A DNA stretch of 64,000 nucleotides, taken from the NCBI GenBank assembly GCA_014378105.1, contig JACMOI010000021.1:1-64000 (forward strand), given 5' to 3'. Of the stretch, positions 7,930 through 16,739 are shown piece by piece (within the stretch, counting starts at the first letter, position 1; each line of letters opens with the position of its first letter). The notes beneath the pieces were generated by a model that searched no databases, had not been told where the DNA came from, and saw only the letters and a list, made by a program, of their open reading frames with translations. The stretch is from Pseudopedobacter sp. Lineage in GTDB: Bacteria > Bacteroidota > Bacteroidia > Sphingobacteriales > Sphingobacteriaceae. A program made the translations under genes and the position numbers.

Positions 7930-9516
7930 TCACTCCAAATTCATCAATACATATTTCAAATCTTTTAATTGATATTGTTTCGGCAATTGATAACCATTAA
8001 TATAAAAGGTTGGAGTTCCCTTGATTTCATTCAATTTACACCAATTTACCTGTTCCAATAATTCCAGTTTATCTTCCTCTTTAACATTAATAGGATATTT
8101 TTCCTTCCAACTATCCAATTTTTGATAATCTTGACTATACCAATTTTTTAGTGCTTTTTCTACAAGATGAATGTCCGTTTGCTGTATGGCTAGTAAATGT
8201 TTGAAAAAATGTTGTTGCTTATCATTTTCATCCATTCGAAAGGTATATACAATGTTGAGTTTAAAGTCCATTCCCTTAGTGATCCATTCTTCCAAAAACT
8301 GGTGGGCTTTGGCACATGGATTACAAAAGGGATTAGATATCATGGTAATGGCTAAGAGAGAGTCAGGATTTCCTAATACAATTGTTGTTTTAGGTAAGGC
8401 ACCTACATATTGGTTCTGGCTGTATAACTGATTTTTAAAGACCTCCACATTAAACTTGAACTTATTGAGCTCACTTTGCAGAGGCACTAGTTTTTGAGCA
8501 TTTTTAAAAAGATCTTTGCTACTCAGCCAAACAACCGAGGGAAATAAAAACACTATAAGTAATAATGGTATTTGATAAAAGTTAAAAACACTGAATAATG
8601 CAGGATATTTATAAAGAGTAAAAAAACTAAACAAGGCCTGCAACCAAAATAAACCTTGGATCATTAAGCATAACCTGCACCAAGTTCTAGCAATTTTCCA
8701 TTGATAATAAACAGACCAGAAGGTAAAAGGCAATGCAAGCACATTTAAAGTGAGGATAGCAACAGCCGCAGTTGAATCATGGCTTAAAAACAAAATCAGT
8801 AAGGAACCTGAAAAGTAGAGAAAGCCTAAATCTGAAAGGCTAAACCACGAAGTGAGATGAGCAGCTTGACTGCTTAAAATATGGTTACAATTGTGCTTAG
8901 ACTCTGAACCACAAAGTTGCTGAATGAAGCTGTTGCTGCGACCCAAACTTTGTATCAACAACATAACACTTATGGATAAGCCAGCTACTAAACAAATAAA
9001 TTGTCCTGTAAATAGGATTGGGCTGAATAGGGTTATAGTAAGGCTTTTAAAAAATAAAATACCGATCAGAGCAATACTGAATAAAGGCACTAGATAAGGA
9101 ATCAGCACTTTATAATTCAACTTTTGCTTGAGTTCCTGTTTTTGTACTTCACTTACCAACACCACCCCTGTCCATATCTTTTCAAAATCAGCAAAAGATA
9201 TTTGTCTTTTTTTTCCTTCCAGTTCATAAAAAATCTTATCAGCTTTTACCTCAGTGATAAGTACGTATTCTCCTCCTTTTGTATTCAAATGAGCCATACA
9301 GGGAAGATTCACTTCATGCAATTGGTCACTTTGTATCTTTACAGCAAAATTTTTGATACCTGCCTCATTCTCCAGCACCTCACTAATGCTTAATAGGCTT
9401 GGATAATAAGGATGTTGAAGCAGCTTTTCTTGCAATTGCGTTACAGCGTCAAAACCAAAATAATTGGAAAAATTAATAGTAGTAGCCGTAATAGGATCTA
9501 GTTTAGTATTGGTCAT
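7930..9516 (-). CDS. C39-like/VKOR/DsbA fusion: disulfide-forming membrane protein of the peptide cluster
   Basis: This 528-residue protein should introduce disulfides into exported peptides and pass the electrons to quinone. The first 125 residues resemble a peptidase C39 fold but have no QxDCGPxC motif; C73 is the only cysteine there, so the domain is probably a catalytically dead peptide-binding module. A vitamin K epoxide reductase-like membrane domain (about 135-335) has the loop pair C202 and C210 and the quinone-side motif C280-R-L-C283. A C-terminal DsbA-like thioredoxin domain carries N-P-F-C398-N-P-C401 and cis-proline P502 in GTPTFYING. It is the first gene of the cluster. VKOR/thioredoxin fusions are established disulfide-forming enzymes; the link to the two six-cysteine peptides is inferred from neighbourhood. 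Confidence 0.92.
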   Translation of the reverse strand: MTNTKLDPITATTINFSNYFGFDAVTQLQEKLLQHPYYPSLLSISEVLENEAGIKNFAVKIQSDQLHEVNLPCMAHLNTKGGEYVLITEVKADKIFYELEGKKRQISFADFEKIWTGVVLVSEVQKQELKQKLNYKVLIPYLVPLFSIALIGILFFKSLTITLFSPILFTGQFICLVAGLSISVMLLIQSLGRSNSFIQQLCGSESKHNCNHILSSQAAHLTSWFSLSDLGFLYFSGSLLILFLSHDSTAAVAILTLNVLALPFTFWSVYYQWKIARTWCRLCLMIQGLFWLQALFSFFTLYKYPALFSVFNFYQIPLLLIVFLFPSVVWLSSKDLFKNAQKLVPLQSELNKFKFNVEVFKNQLYSQNQYVGALPKTTIVLGNPDSLLAITMISNPFCNPCAKAHQFLEEWITKGMDFKLNIVYTFRMDENDKQQHFFKHLLAIQQTDIHLVEKALKNWYSQDYQKLDSWKEKYPINVKEEDKLELLEQVNWCKLNEIKGTPTFYINGYQLPKQYQLKDLKYVLMNLE

Positions 9517-10095
9517 AAAATGGTAGTATTAGGTAAATACTTGAATTGTAAATTAGTAAAAGCGGTTTTATTAAACTAATAATTTAAAAAAAATTAAAAA
9601 AGATACTCTTAAATTAATAATTTATCATATAAAAATACTGAGATGACTATGCTTAATTCATTATTTCAATTTTTAAATCAATATTCCAAGTTATTTTTTG
9701 AAGACAAGTCCAGTATGATTAAAAAAATATCATCTGTAGCGCCGTCCATAATTAGGAAGATAAATCATCACCTTTTGAGAAATACCTTTTGCTTTTAAAC
9801 CTTAAATTCATTAAATTTATTCCCGAATATCATCTTATTCTACCTCTCCCTATTTGCCTTTCCTCATTTAAACCAAAGTTCTCAATACGAAAGATAAAGC
9901 TAAGATCAACGTAAGATAAACGTAGGATAAAGCTTCCCTAGGTATAGGATGGTGTTAGGATAAGTATAGTAACGCACTTAAATTTTCGCTTCAAGATTAT
10001 TTTTAAAAAGCCTGTTAGATTCATACCAAATAATCTTCTATACTTAATTTTTAATCCTAATGCTAAATCTGCATTTTTGCCAAAACAAATTCTCA
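9517..10095. other. Intergenic region with degenerate GATAAA repeats
   Basis: The only clear structure is at about 9890-9970, where units of the form AAGATAAAGC, AAGATCAACG, AAGATAAACG and AGGATAAAGC follow one another, giving a degenerate tandem array with a period of 10-12 bases. It lies between the peptide cluster and the first MFS gene. I see no RNA gene here and no convincing promoter. Confidence 0.45.
9643..9798 (+). CDS. Possible small protein of unknown function (51 aa)
   Basis: A short frame begins MTMLNSLFQFLNQYSKLFF and ends RNTFCF. I recognise no family. It lies alone in a 580-base gap between divergent genes, has no visible promoter of the TAnnTTTG type, and could be chance. It lacks a GG leader, so it is not a third precursor of the peptide cluster. 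Confidence 0.15.
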   Translation: MTMLNSLFQFLNQYSKLFFEDKSSMIKKISSVAPSIIRKINHHLLRNTFCF

Positions 10096-11328
10096 ATGGC
10101 AAAAAACGGCAAAGCAGCCTTAGGCTTTATCTTTATCACTTTACTAATTGACGTCACTGGATTAGGAATTATCATTCCAGTTTTACCTACTTTAATTGCC
10201 GAATTAATTCATGGAAATTTAAGTCAGGCGGCAAGTTATGGCGGTTGGTTAACTTTTGCTTATGCCATTATGCAATTTGTATTTGCTCCCATTCTAGGAA
10301 ACCTGAGTGATAGATATGGCCGTCGACCAGTTTTGTTGTTTTCCCTATTCGGATTTGGAATCGATTATCTTTTCTTGGCCTTCGCCCCTACCATTTGGTG
10401 GCTATTTGTCGGAAGAATTATTGCAGGTGTTACCGGAGCAAGTTTCACTACGGCTTCTGCTTACATTGCAGATATCAGCACACCTGAGAAAAGAGCGCAA
10501 AATTTCGGTTTGATAGGTGCTGCTTTCGGGTTAGGTTTTATTTTAGGTCCTGTCATAGGTGGTTTACTCGGTCAATTTGGTTCTAGAATCCCATTTTTTG
10601 CCGCTGCAGGATTAAGTTTGCTGAATACTTTATACGGTTTCTTTGTATTGCCAGAGTCGTTACCCGTCGAAAAAAGAAGACCTTTCGAGCTGAAAAGAGC
10701 TAATCCTTTAGGTTCCTTAATGCAATTGAAAAAGTATCCCGCCGTCAGCGGTTTAATCATTACTTTAATTTTGATGTATACTGCTAACAACGGGTTGCAA
10801 AGTACTTGGGCTTATTATGGCATGGAAAAATTTAGCTGGGATGAAAAATGGGTGGGCTATTCTTTAGGCTTTATAGGCTTAATGATTGGTTTGGTGCAAG
10901 TAGTGATTATTCGTTGGGCCATCCCGAAATTTGGGCAAGAGAAAAGTTTATATATCGGTTTGCTTTTTTATAGCCTTGGATTATTCCTTTTTGCTTTTGC
11001 ACCCAATGGCTTATTGATGTTCATCTTCATTGTACCTTACTCTTTGGGCGGAATTGCAGGTCCGGCTTTACAAAGCATCATCAGTGGCTTTGCCCCATCT
11101 AACGAACAAGGAGAGTTACAAGGTGCATTAACCAGCTTAATGAGTGCGACTACTATTTTTGCTCCTCCATTAATGACCACACTTTTCGCTTATTTTACCG
11201 CTAAAAATGCCCCAATCATATTTCCCGGAGCACCTTTCTTATTGAGTTCTATTTTAGTTTTGTTAAGTGTTTATTTGGCACACCGAAGTTTAAATGCGTA
11301 TGCTATTAAGAATAAGGCAAACCAATAA
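10096..11328 (+). CDS. TCR/Tet-family MFS drug exporter
   Basis: A 12-helix major facilitator of the tetracycline-resistance-like (TetA-type, DHA1) group. The N-terminal signature is clear: [21 protein letters not shown] in helix 1, the loop 2-3 motif [17 protein letters not shown], and the motif C stretch [16 protein letters not shown]-like in helix 5. Such proteins exchange protons for hydrophobic drugs. I place the start at [10 protein letters not shown] rather than at an in-frame ATG 12 codons earlier, because the extra residues are unlike the family. The next MFS gene begins 26 bases downstream, so they are likely co-transcribed. The substrate cannot be told from sequence. Confidence 0.9.
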   Translation: MAKNGKAALGFIFITLLIDVTGLGIIIPVLPTLIAELIHGNLSQAASYGGWLTFAYAIMQFVFAPILGNLSDRYGRRPVLLFSLFGFGIDYLFLAFAPTIWWLFVGRIIAGVTGASFTTASAYIADISTPEKRAQNFGLIGAAFGLGFILGPVIGGLLGQFGSRIPFFAAAGLSLLNTLYGFFVLPESLPVEKRRPFELKRANPLGSLMQLKKYPAVSGLIITLILMYTANNGLQSTWAYYGMEKFSWDEKWVGYSLGFIGLMIGLVQVVIIRWAIPKFGQEKSLYIGLLFYSLGLFLFAFAPNGLLMFIFIVPYSLGGIAGPALQSIISGFAPSNEQGELQGALTSLMSATTIFAPPLMTTLFAYFTAKNAPIIFPGAPFLLSSILVLLSVYLAHRSLNAYAIKNKANQ

Positions 11329-11354
11329 GTCCAACAATTGTAATATCAACATCA

Positions 11355-12644
11355 ATGGCTGTTCAAAAAGGTTTCTCTTCTGTTTTTAGATCATTAAAAT
11401 ATAGGAATTTTAAACTTTTCTTCGCGGGTCAATCCATTTCCTTAATCGGGACTTGGATGCAGCGAATGGCCGTAAGTTGGTTGGTTTATGATGTGACCCA
11501 CTCTGCTATTTTATTAGGCTTGGTCATGTTTGCTGGGCAGTTCCCTTCCCTTCTCCTTGGCCCCTACGGAGGAATTATTTCTGATAGATACAGTAGATAT
11601 AAAATCCTATTATTTACACAAGTCGCTTCTTTAGTTCAGGCTGGGGCATTAACCATCATGATTCTTGGTGGATATTACAGCACCCTTGGCGTGATTTTAT
11701 TAAGTGCCTTATTGGGCGTAATCAATGCTTTTGACATTCCATCTCGGCAATCATTAATGATTGAACTGATAGAAGATAAGGAAAACCTACCCAATGCCAT
11801 TGCCCTCAATTCGAGCATGGTGAATTTAGCAAGATTGATAGGGCCAACAGTTGCCGGACTCTTAATTGCATGGGTGGGAGAAGGCATGTGTTTTTTAATC
11901 AATACCCTCACCTTTATTCCTGTACTCAGTTCATTGTTATTGATGAAGATTAAACCTAAAACAAGCTTTAAAAGAGATCATAATGTTTGGGAGAGTTTAA
12001 AACAAGGATACCAATACCTGCAAACAAAACCTGATATCAGGTTGATGATTATCTTAATGGCTTGTATCAGCTTTTCGGTGATGCCTTTTCTAACCTTGCT
12101 TCCAATTTTTGCTAAAGATATATTTCATGGTGACGCCAAAACGTTGAGCTGGCTAGAAGCCGCTACTGGCTTGGGCGCATTAGGTGGTGCAATCTATTTG
12201 GCAGGAGCTCAAAAAATTAAAAACCTTTCAAAACTGGTCATCGTTTCCATTTTTATTTTCTCAGGAACGTTGGCTTTATTTTCCTATTCACCTTGGTTGT
12301 GGATGTCTATTCTATTCTTAGCAATATCTGGAATTGGACAAATGATCCAAATTTCGGGCTCCAATAGTTATATCCAAACACATGTAGATGACCAAATGAG
12401 AGGAAGGGTCATCAGCTTTTATGCAATGGCTTTTCAAGGGATGATGCCAATTGGAAGTTTTGTTGCTGGATTTTCTGCCACCCATATTGGTGCACCATTG
12501 ACCCTTTTTATCATGAGTTTACTTGGATTAATAACTGCTGTCATTTTTTATTTTCTCCTTAAAAAAGTTAGAATGAGGATTGTAACCAGAGATCGATTAG
12601 AGATAAGGGAAACACCAGGATTTAATTTTGATGCTAAGCTGTAA
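11355..12644 (+). CDS. MFS transporter of the EntS-like (MFS_3) family
   Basis: A 429-residue major facilitator. The N-terminus RSLKYRNFKLFFAGQSISLIGTWMQRMAVSWLVYDVT is the hallmark of the EntS/MFS_3 group, proton-driven exporters of siderophores, macrolides and other compounds. The motif A loop is GGIISDRYSRYKILL, and a second conserved stretch reads AFDIPSRQSLMIEL. It follows another MFS gene of a different subfamily closely, and the GtrA gene starts 20 bases after it. No siderophore biosynthesis gene is near, so the natural substrate is open. Confidence 0.9.
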   Translation: MAVQKGFSSVFRSLKYRNFKLFFAGQSISLIGTWMQRMAVSWLVYDVTHSAILLGLVMFAGQFPSLLLGPYGGIISDRYSRYKILLFTQVASLVQAGALTIMILGGYYSTLGVILLSALLGVINAFDIPSRQSLMIELIEDKENLPNAIALNSSMVNLARLIGPTVAGLLIAWVGEGMCFLINTLTFIPVLSSLLLMKIKPKTSFKRDHNVWESLKQGYQYLQTKPDIRLMIILMACISFSVMPFLTLLPIFAKDIFHGDAKTLSWLEAATGLGALGGAIYLAGAQKIKNLSKLVIVSIFIFSGTLALFSYSPWLWMSILFLAISGIGQMIQISGSNSYIQTHVDDQMRGRVISFYAMAFQGMMPIGSFVAGFSATHIGAPLTLFIMSLLGLITAVIFYFLLKKVRMRIVTRDRLEIRETPGFNFDAKL

Positions 12645-12658
12645 ACCTTATATATTTG
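12627..12658 (+). promoter_or_regulatory. Bacteroidota-type promoter for the GtrA-like gene
   Basis: TTTG (12627-12630) is followed after 20 bases by TATATTTG (12651-12658), matching the -33 TTTG and -7 TAnnTTTG consensus of Bacteroidota. The box ends only six bases before the chosen ATG, predicting a very short 5' leader. It lies over the end of the upstream MFS gene. Confidence 0.55.
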
Positions 12659-12664
12659 AGGCAC

Positions 12665-13177
12665 ATGTTTAGAAGCCTACACCAAAAAATCCGAACTTTT
12701 ATCCTCAGCTTGATTGATGTCTTCTATCCCATCTTTAAGAAGTGGATGCCTTTGCAAACTTACAGGTATGCAGCTTGTGGTGGCGGAACCACTTTCCTCA
12801 ATATTCTCATTTACTTTATCAGCTATAATTTTGTTTTAAAAAAAGAGATTGTTCATTTTTCTTTTATTGCCATTAGCCCGCATATTGCAGCTTTTATCAT
12901 TGCTTTTTTCTTGACGTTCCCGATAGGTTATTATCTCAATACTTTTGTGGTTTTTCAAGGATCCTATCTTAAAAAAAGGATTCAACTCTTCCGATACTTT
13001 TTAGTGGTTTGTATCAACATTTTATTGAATTACCTGTTTATTAAGATTTTTGTAGAGAAATTTGGTTGGTATCCTACGCCATCCGCAATGGCAACCAACG
13101 CAATTTTGATCGTCTTTAGCTATTTTTCCCAGAGGAATTTCTCCTTCAGAAAAGAAAAAATCAGCTTTAATAAATAA
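12665..13177 (+). CDS. GtrA-family membrane protein
   Basis: A 170-residue protein with four hydrophobic segments and the GtrA-like pattern: FxRYxxxGGxxT near the first helix (here YRYAACGGGTTFLNILIYF) and a C-terminal helix ending in a basic tail with NFSFRKEK. GtrA-like proteins take part in moving polyprenyl-linked sugars across the membrane or in related cell-surface polysaccharide work. A TTG codon three codons upstream would also be in frame, but it forms part of the likely -7 element, so the ATG is preferred. The last 11 bases overlap the end of the convergent T9SS gene. Confidence 0.85.
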   Translation: MFRSLHQKIRTFILSLIDVFYPIFKKWMPLQTYRYAACGGGTTFLNILIYFISYNFVLKKEIVHFSFIAISPHIAAFIIAFFLTFPIGYYLNTFVVFQGSYLKKRIQLFRYFLVVCINILLNYLFIKIFVEKFGWYPTPSAMATNAILIVFSYFSQRNFSFRKEKISFNK

Positions 13178-14648
13178 TCAGTACACTGCCACGGTAAAGC
13201 GGGCGAATGGGTGAATGGGTATCAATGATATAATAATACATGCCTTGAGGTAAATTATTGTTCTTCAATTTTCCATCCCAAGCTTTAGGATATCCTTTAG
13301 CAGCATATACTTTCTGACCGTTTCTGTTAAAAATGGTAATATCAACATCGCTATTCCCTAACAAACCTTGAATTTGCCAAAGATCATTCACACCATCCCC
13401 GTTAGGGCTAAAAGTATCAGGTATTTTAATATCTTGATCAACATGAACGGTAACTTCGGCCATTGCCTCGCAACCGCTATTTAGATCTGTAACTGTTAGC
13501 GTATAAATAGTAGTTTCGGTGGGTTTTACGATGGGTTGTAAAACATGAGGGTCACTTAAATAGGTTGCAGGTGACCATTCATAAACTAAATTTGGGGGAG
13601 CTGTAGCTAATATTTTTGTAGCGGAATTTTCTAACACATAAACATCCTTACCAGCATCAATCACCAAGCTGGGAACAACTTTAACTTCTATTACATTTGA
13701 ATAAACCCTGCAGCTGCTATTTGCTATATTTTCCTCTTCGGCAGCTGCCATTCTATAAGAATATCCTTTCTTGTCTGCATTGGTGATCAATGCTTGATAA
13801 GTGCTCGAGGAACTATTTGGGATATTCACCCAATCATTTCCGTCATGCTTATCCTCCTGCCAAAGAAAAGCTGGTTTCAAATAACCACTAGAGACATCTG
13901 CTTTAAAAGTATAAGCTTGAGTAGCACCCTCGCAAAGGGTAAGGCTACTGCTAATAGTCGAATTCTCATTGGCTAAAATAGTTGGCCCACAGGGCCTAAA
14001 AGTAATATCGTCTAAGGCTAAATCATTTCCACATCCTCCTCCTAAAGTATTATTAATTAACTTCAAAACTACTTTTGATACGTTTGGGGGACTTTTAAAA
14101 AAGAAACCATACTTTTTCCACTCCGGTGTATTGGTTTCATAAATTAACCCTGTATTTGAAGATCCGATAACCTGTCCATTCTCGGTTTCTACAACAAAAG
14201 TAATATCTGGATAAGATACTGTAGAATTCCCGCTACATGGCGATGATGCTTTCCTTACATTCATGATATAAGAAGATAGTTCATAAGTGGTGTTGGGACA
14301 CAAATTATTTACTGAAAAAGTATAAAAAATATCGGGCGTATTTTTAGCATTCACTAGCATCATATAGCCATTGGTATCTCCGGGCGTATGATCTTCGTTT
14401 ACGGTATGCCAGCTTCCACCAAAGCAGTTACTTGTTTTATTAACAATTACGTAATTACCATCATTTGGACAGTCGCTGCCGCTATAATTTAAACCCGTAT
14501 TGTCTGCAGTTAAAGAAGGACCTACACCAGTTCCAGTTCCGAAACTTTGGGTAACTGTTGGATCTCCCAAACTTCCGATACAAATTTGAGCTTGTGTTTG
14601 AAAGCCTAATAAACCGAACAAGAAAACAAAAATTAAAAGATATTTCAT
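13167..14648 (-). CDS. T9SS type B (gliding motility-associated CTD) surface protein
   Basis: A 493-residue secreted protein. The signal peptide (about residues 1-20, ending TQAQ) is followed by a jelly-roll-like region with paired cysteines (about 30-220), two Ig/PKD-like beta domains and the type B sorting domain at the C-terminus, with its typical start IPDTFSPNGDGVNDLW, then VDITIFNRNGQKVY and WDGKLKNNNLPQGMYYY. That domain directs export through the type IX system to the cell surface or medium. Its start overlaps the DUF3820 gene by four bases (ATGA), suggesting co-transcription with phzF and DUF3820 although no functional link is evident. The substrate of the N-terminal region is unknown. 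Confidence 0.92.
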   Translation of the reverse strand: MKYLLIFVFLFGLLGFQTQAQICIGSLGDPTVTQSFGTGTGVGPSLTADNTGLNYSGSDCPNDGNYVIVNKTSNCFGGSWHTVNEDHTPGDTNGYMMLVNAKNTPDIFYTFSVNNLCPNTTYELSSYIMNVRKASSPCSGNSTVSYPDITFVVETENGQVIGSSNTGLIYETNTPEWKKYGFFFKSPPNVSKVVLKLINNTLGGGCGNDLALDDITFRPCGPTILANENSTISSSLTLCEGATQAYTFKADVSSGYLKPAFLWQEDKHDGNDWVNIPNSSSSTYQALITNADKKGYSYRMAAAEEENIANSSCRVYSNVIEVKVVPSLVIDAGKDVYVLENSATKILATAPPNLVYEWSPATYLSDPHVLQPIVKPTETTIYTLTVTDLNSGCEAMAEVTVHVDQDIKIPDTFSPNGDGVNDLWQIQGLLGNSDVDITIFNRNGQKVYAAKGYPKAWDGKLKNNNLPQGMYYYIIDTHSPIRPLYRGSVLIIY

Positions 14649-14857
14649 CTTCTTTTTAAAGGTGATAACAAACTTTCCAATCCATTTAACTTAATTTCAT
14701 AAATAGTCGCCAGCTGCTGCCCCAATCTTCCGGGTGGCCATCCTTTATTGGCAAACCACTCTAAATAAGAAACTGGCAAATCACATAATAAGCGATCTTT
14801 ATATTTACCAAAAGGCATCCTTTTTTGAACGAGTTCTAACAGAATTTGACTATCCAT
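14645..14857 (-). CDS. DUF3820 family protein (70 aa)
   Basis: A short protein with the DUF3820 core MPFGKYKDRLLCDLPVSYLEWF. The family is small, widespread in proteobacteria and Bacteroidota, and its function is not settled. The gene overlaps the phzF-like gene by one base upstream and the T9SS gene by four bases downstream, so it is the middle gene of a tight three-gene set. Confidence 0.85.
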   Translation of the reverse strand: MDSQILLELVQKRMPFGKYKDRLLCDLPVSYLEWFANKGWPPGRLGQQLATIYEIKLNGLESLLSPLKRR

Positions 14858-15648
14858 TAAAAGTAAATCTCTCCTTTTAAATAAACTACGGCTGTTCCAC
14901 TAATTTTAACTCTGTCGCCAGCATCTTCTACCTTTAAAATCCCTAAACGCTCTGATAGCTGCTGAGCGGATAATACTTTTTTACCCAAAACCTTAGCCCA
15001 ATAAGGTGTTAAAGTGGTGTGCGCTGATCCCGTTACAGGATCTTCATCCACCCCAGATTGTGGAGCAAAAAACCGGGAAACAAAATCAACACTATTCCCC
15101 TTAGCAGTGACAATAATCCCACGGCAATCTATGGCTTTAATGAGGTCAAAATTTGGTTTTATATCGATGACATCTTGTTCTGTATCAAATATCATCATGT
15201 AATCAGTCTTTCCTTTATAAATATGCATGGGTTCAATATCAAAACAAGAAAGTAATTCTTCGCTCTTTTCCATCTCTGTAAGATGATCGGCTGGAAAATT
15301 TAATGTCAATAACCCCTCATTATTTTTTGATACGCTTAATGTTCCACTCCGCTCAGAGAAAAAAGTAATCTCCTGCTCAACTGCTAAACCATATTGAAAA
15401 AGTACATGAGCCGAAGCTAGCGTGGCATGCCCACATAAGTCAACCTCTACCGTTGGCGTAAACCATCTGATATGATACTGATTTGATTCTTTTACCAAAA
15501 AAGCGGTTTCCGAAAGGTTATTCTCGGCAGCGATATTTTGCATGATTACACTTGGCAACCAGTTATTTAAAATACAAATGGCAGCAGGATTTCCACCGAA
15601 AACGTGATCTGTAAAAGCATCTACCTGATAGATAATTAAAGTATTCAT
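14857..15648 (-). CDS. PhzF-family isomerase/epimerase
   Basis: A 263-residue PhzF-like protein made of two diaminopimelate epimerase-like halves. The N-terminal half has YQVDAFTDHVFGGNPAAICIL and the conserved glutamate motif NNLSETAFLVK. A second motif is WFTPTVEVDLCGHATLA. The C-terminal half has QSGVDEDPVTGSAHTTL. PhzF proteins isomerise trans-2,3-dihydro-3-hydroxyanthranilate, but in bacteria without phenazine genes their substrate is unknown; none of the phenazine genes are present here. The start is set at MNTLIIYQVD, because 20 upstream in-frame residues do not fit the family. Confidence 0.9.
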   Translation of the reverse strand: MNTLIIYQVDAFTDHVFGGNPAAICILNNWLPSVIMQNIAAENNLSETAFLVKESNQYHIRWFTPTVEVDLCGHATLASAHVLFQYGLAVEQEITFFSERSGTLSVSKNNEGLLTLNFPADHLTEMEKSEELLSCFDIEPMHIYKGKTDYMMIFDTEQDVIDIKPNFDLIKAIDCRGIIVTAKGNSVDFVSRFFAPQSGVDEDPVTGSAHTTLTPYWAKVLGKKVLSAQQLSERLGILKVEDAGDRVKISGTAVVYLKGEIYF

Positions 15649-15779
15649 AGCAATTAAATAAAATTCAAGATATAAAGAATATACTGCTTTCTCTATTCTA
15701 TTAACCATCCTTTTGTTAAACTAATGATCCTATGGAGATTATTTTGAATGCCTTTTAACGATATGGCTGTTAAAATTTG

Positions 15780-15804
15780 TTAATTAATGAGTGATATTAA
15801 TTAA
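15780..15804. promoter_or_regulatory. Palindrome between phzF and bamD
   Basis: TTAATTAAT (15780-15788) and ATTAATTAA (15796-15804) form a perfect nine-base inverted repeat with a seven-base spacer. It sits between divergent genes, 36 bases upstream of the bamD -33 element. This is consistent with an operator, but so AT-rich a palindrome could arise by chance. Confidence 0.35.
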
Positions 15805-15840
15805 TTAACATAAATTCGCTATTGTGATATTTATTTAAAA

Positions 15841-15871
15841 TTGACTTGTATTATTTATTAATCTATCTTTG
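15841..15871 (+). promoter_or_regulatory. Promoter of the bamD-rpoZ-coaBC-recN block
   Basis: TTG (15841-15843) is followed after 20 bases by TATCTTTG (15864-15871), a good match to the Bacteroidota -33/-7 consensus. The box ends four bases before the preferred bamD ATG, so transcripts may be leaderless or nearly so. Confidence 0.6.
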
Positions 15872-15875
15872 CAGA

Positions 15876-16739
15876 ATGTTTAAAAACAAGAGCTTAGCAA
15901 TTCTGAGCTTTATTCTATTGATTACCATTGTTTTTACTGGTTGTAAAAGCAAATTCGAGAAGTTACGATTGAGTACTGATGTGACGAAAAAATATCAGGC
16001 CGCCATTAAGCTTTACAATAATAAAGACTACTCTAAAGCCTTAATTTTATTTGATGATTTAGCGCAACGCTATAGAGGAAGATCAGAGGCAGAAGATTTA
16101 AGTTACTATCATGCTTACACCAATTATAAATTAAAAGATTATTTAACTGCCAGATATTTATTTAAGAGTTTTGCGGACACTTATCCAAGCAGTGCAAAAG
16201 CAGAAGAATGTAGATTTTTAGCCTCTTATTGCTTTTATTTAGATTCCCCTATTTTCTCTTTAGATCAGGGAAATACCTATCAAGCAATTGAATCTTTACA
16301 GTTGTTTATTAACTTGTATCCAAATAGCGAAAGAATTACCGAGGCAAGTAAGTTGATTCAAGACCTAAGAGATAAATTAGAACATAAATCTTACGCTAAC
16401 GCAAAACTATTTTTAGACATTGGAGATTATCAGGCCGCAGTAATTGCATTCAGAAATTCTGAAAAAGATTTTCCTGACACTAAATATGCAGAAGAAATGG
16501 GATTTCTAGCCATCAAGTCACAATATCTGTATGCTAAAAACAGTTTAGAAATTAAGCAAGAAGACCGTTACAATGAAGCCATTCAAGAATACGAAAGGTT
16601 TGTAGAAAAATACCCAAAAAGTCAATATATTGATGAAGCAGAAAAAATCAAACAAGATGCTTTAAGTGGGATTGAAGAAACAAATAAAATACTAGCACAA
16701 TATTCAGGTATTAAAACCGAGAAAAAAGATGAACAATAA
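15876..16739 (+). CDS. bamD: BamD, outer-membrane protein assembly lipoprotein
   Basis: A 287-residue lipoprotein (lipobox FTGC, about 20 residues from the chosen start) built of tetratricopeptide-like helices, with repeats such as YNNKDYSKALILFDDLAQRYRGRSEAEDL and YNEAIQEYERFVEKYPKSQYIDEA. BamD holds the BAM complex together and helps insert beta-barrel proteins into the outer membrane. An earlier in-frame ATG exists, but it would put ten odd residues ahead of the signal peptide and lies upstream of the -7 box, so the later start is used. The end overlaps rpoZ by 11 bases, an arrangement typical of Bacteroidota. Confidence 0.92.
   Translation: MFKNKSLAILSFILLITIVFTGCKSKFEKLRLSTDVTKKYQAAIKLYNNKDYSKALILFDDLAQRYRGRSEAEDLSYYHAYTNYKLKDYLTARYLFKSFADTYPSSAKAEECRFLASYCFYLDSPIFSLDQGNTYQAIESLQLFINLYPNSERITEASKLIQDLRDKLEHKSYANAKLFLDIGDYQAAVIAFRNSEKDFPDTKYAEEMGFLAIKSQYLYAKNSLEIKQEDRYNEAIQEYERFVEKYPKSQYIDEAEKIKQDALSGIEETNKILAQYSGIKTEKKDEQ

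Noticed and set aside
913-9516. Lanthipeptide or other heavily modified RiPP cluster
   Set aside because: No LanB, LanC, LanM, YcaO or radical SAM gene is present with the precursors; disulfide formation fits the enzymes that are present.
9643-9798. Third precursor peptide of the C39 exporter
   Set aside because: The 51-residue frame lacks a GG leader, has only one cysteine and is on the opposite strand to the cluster.
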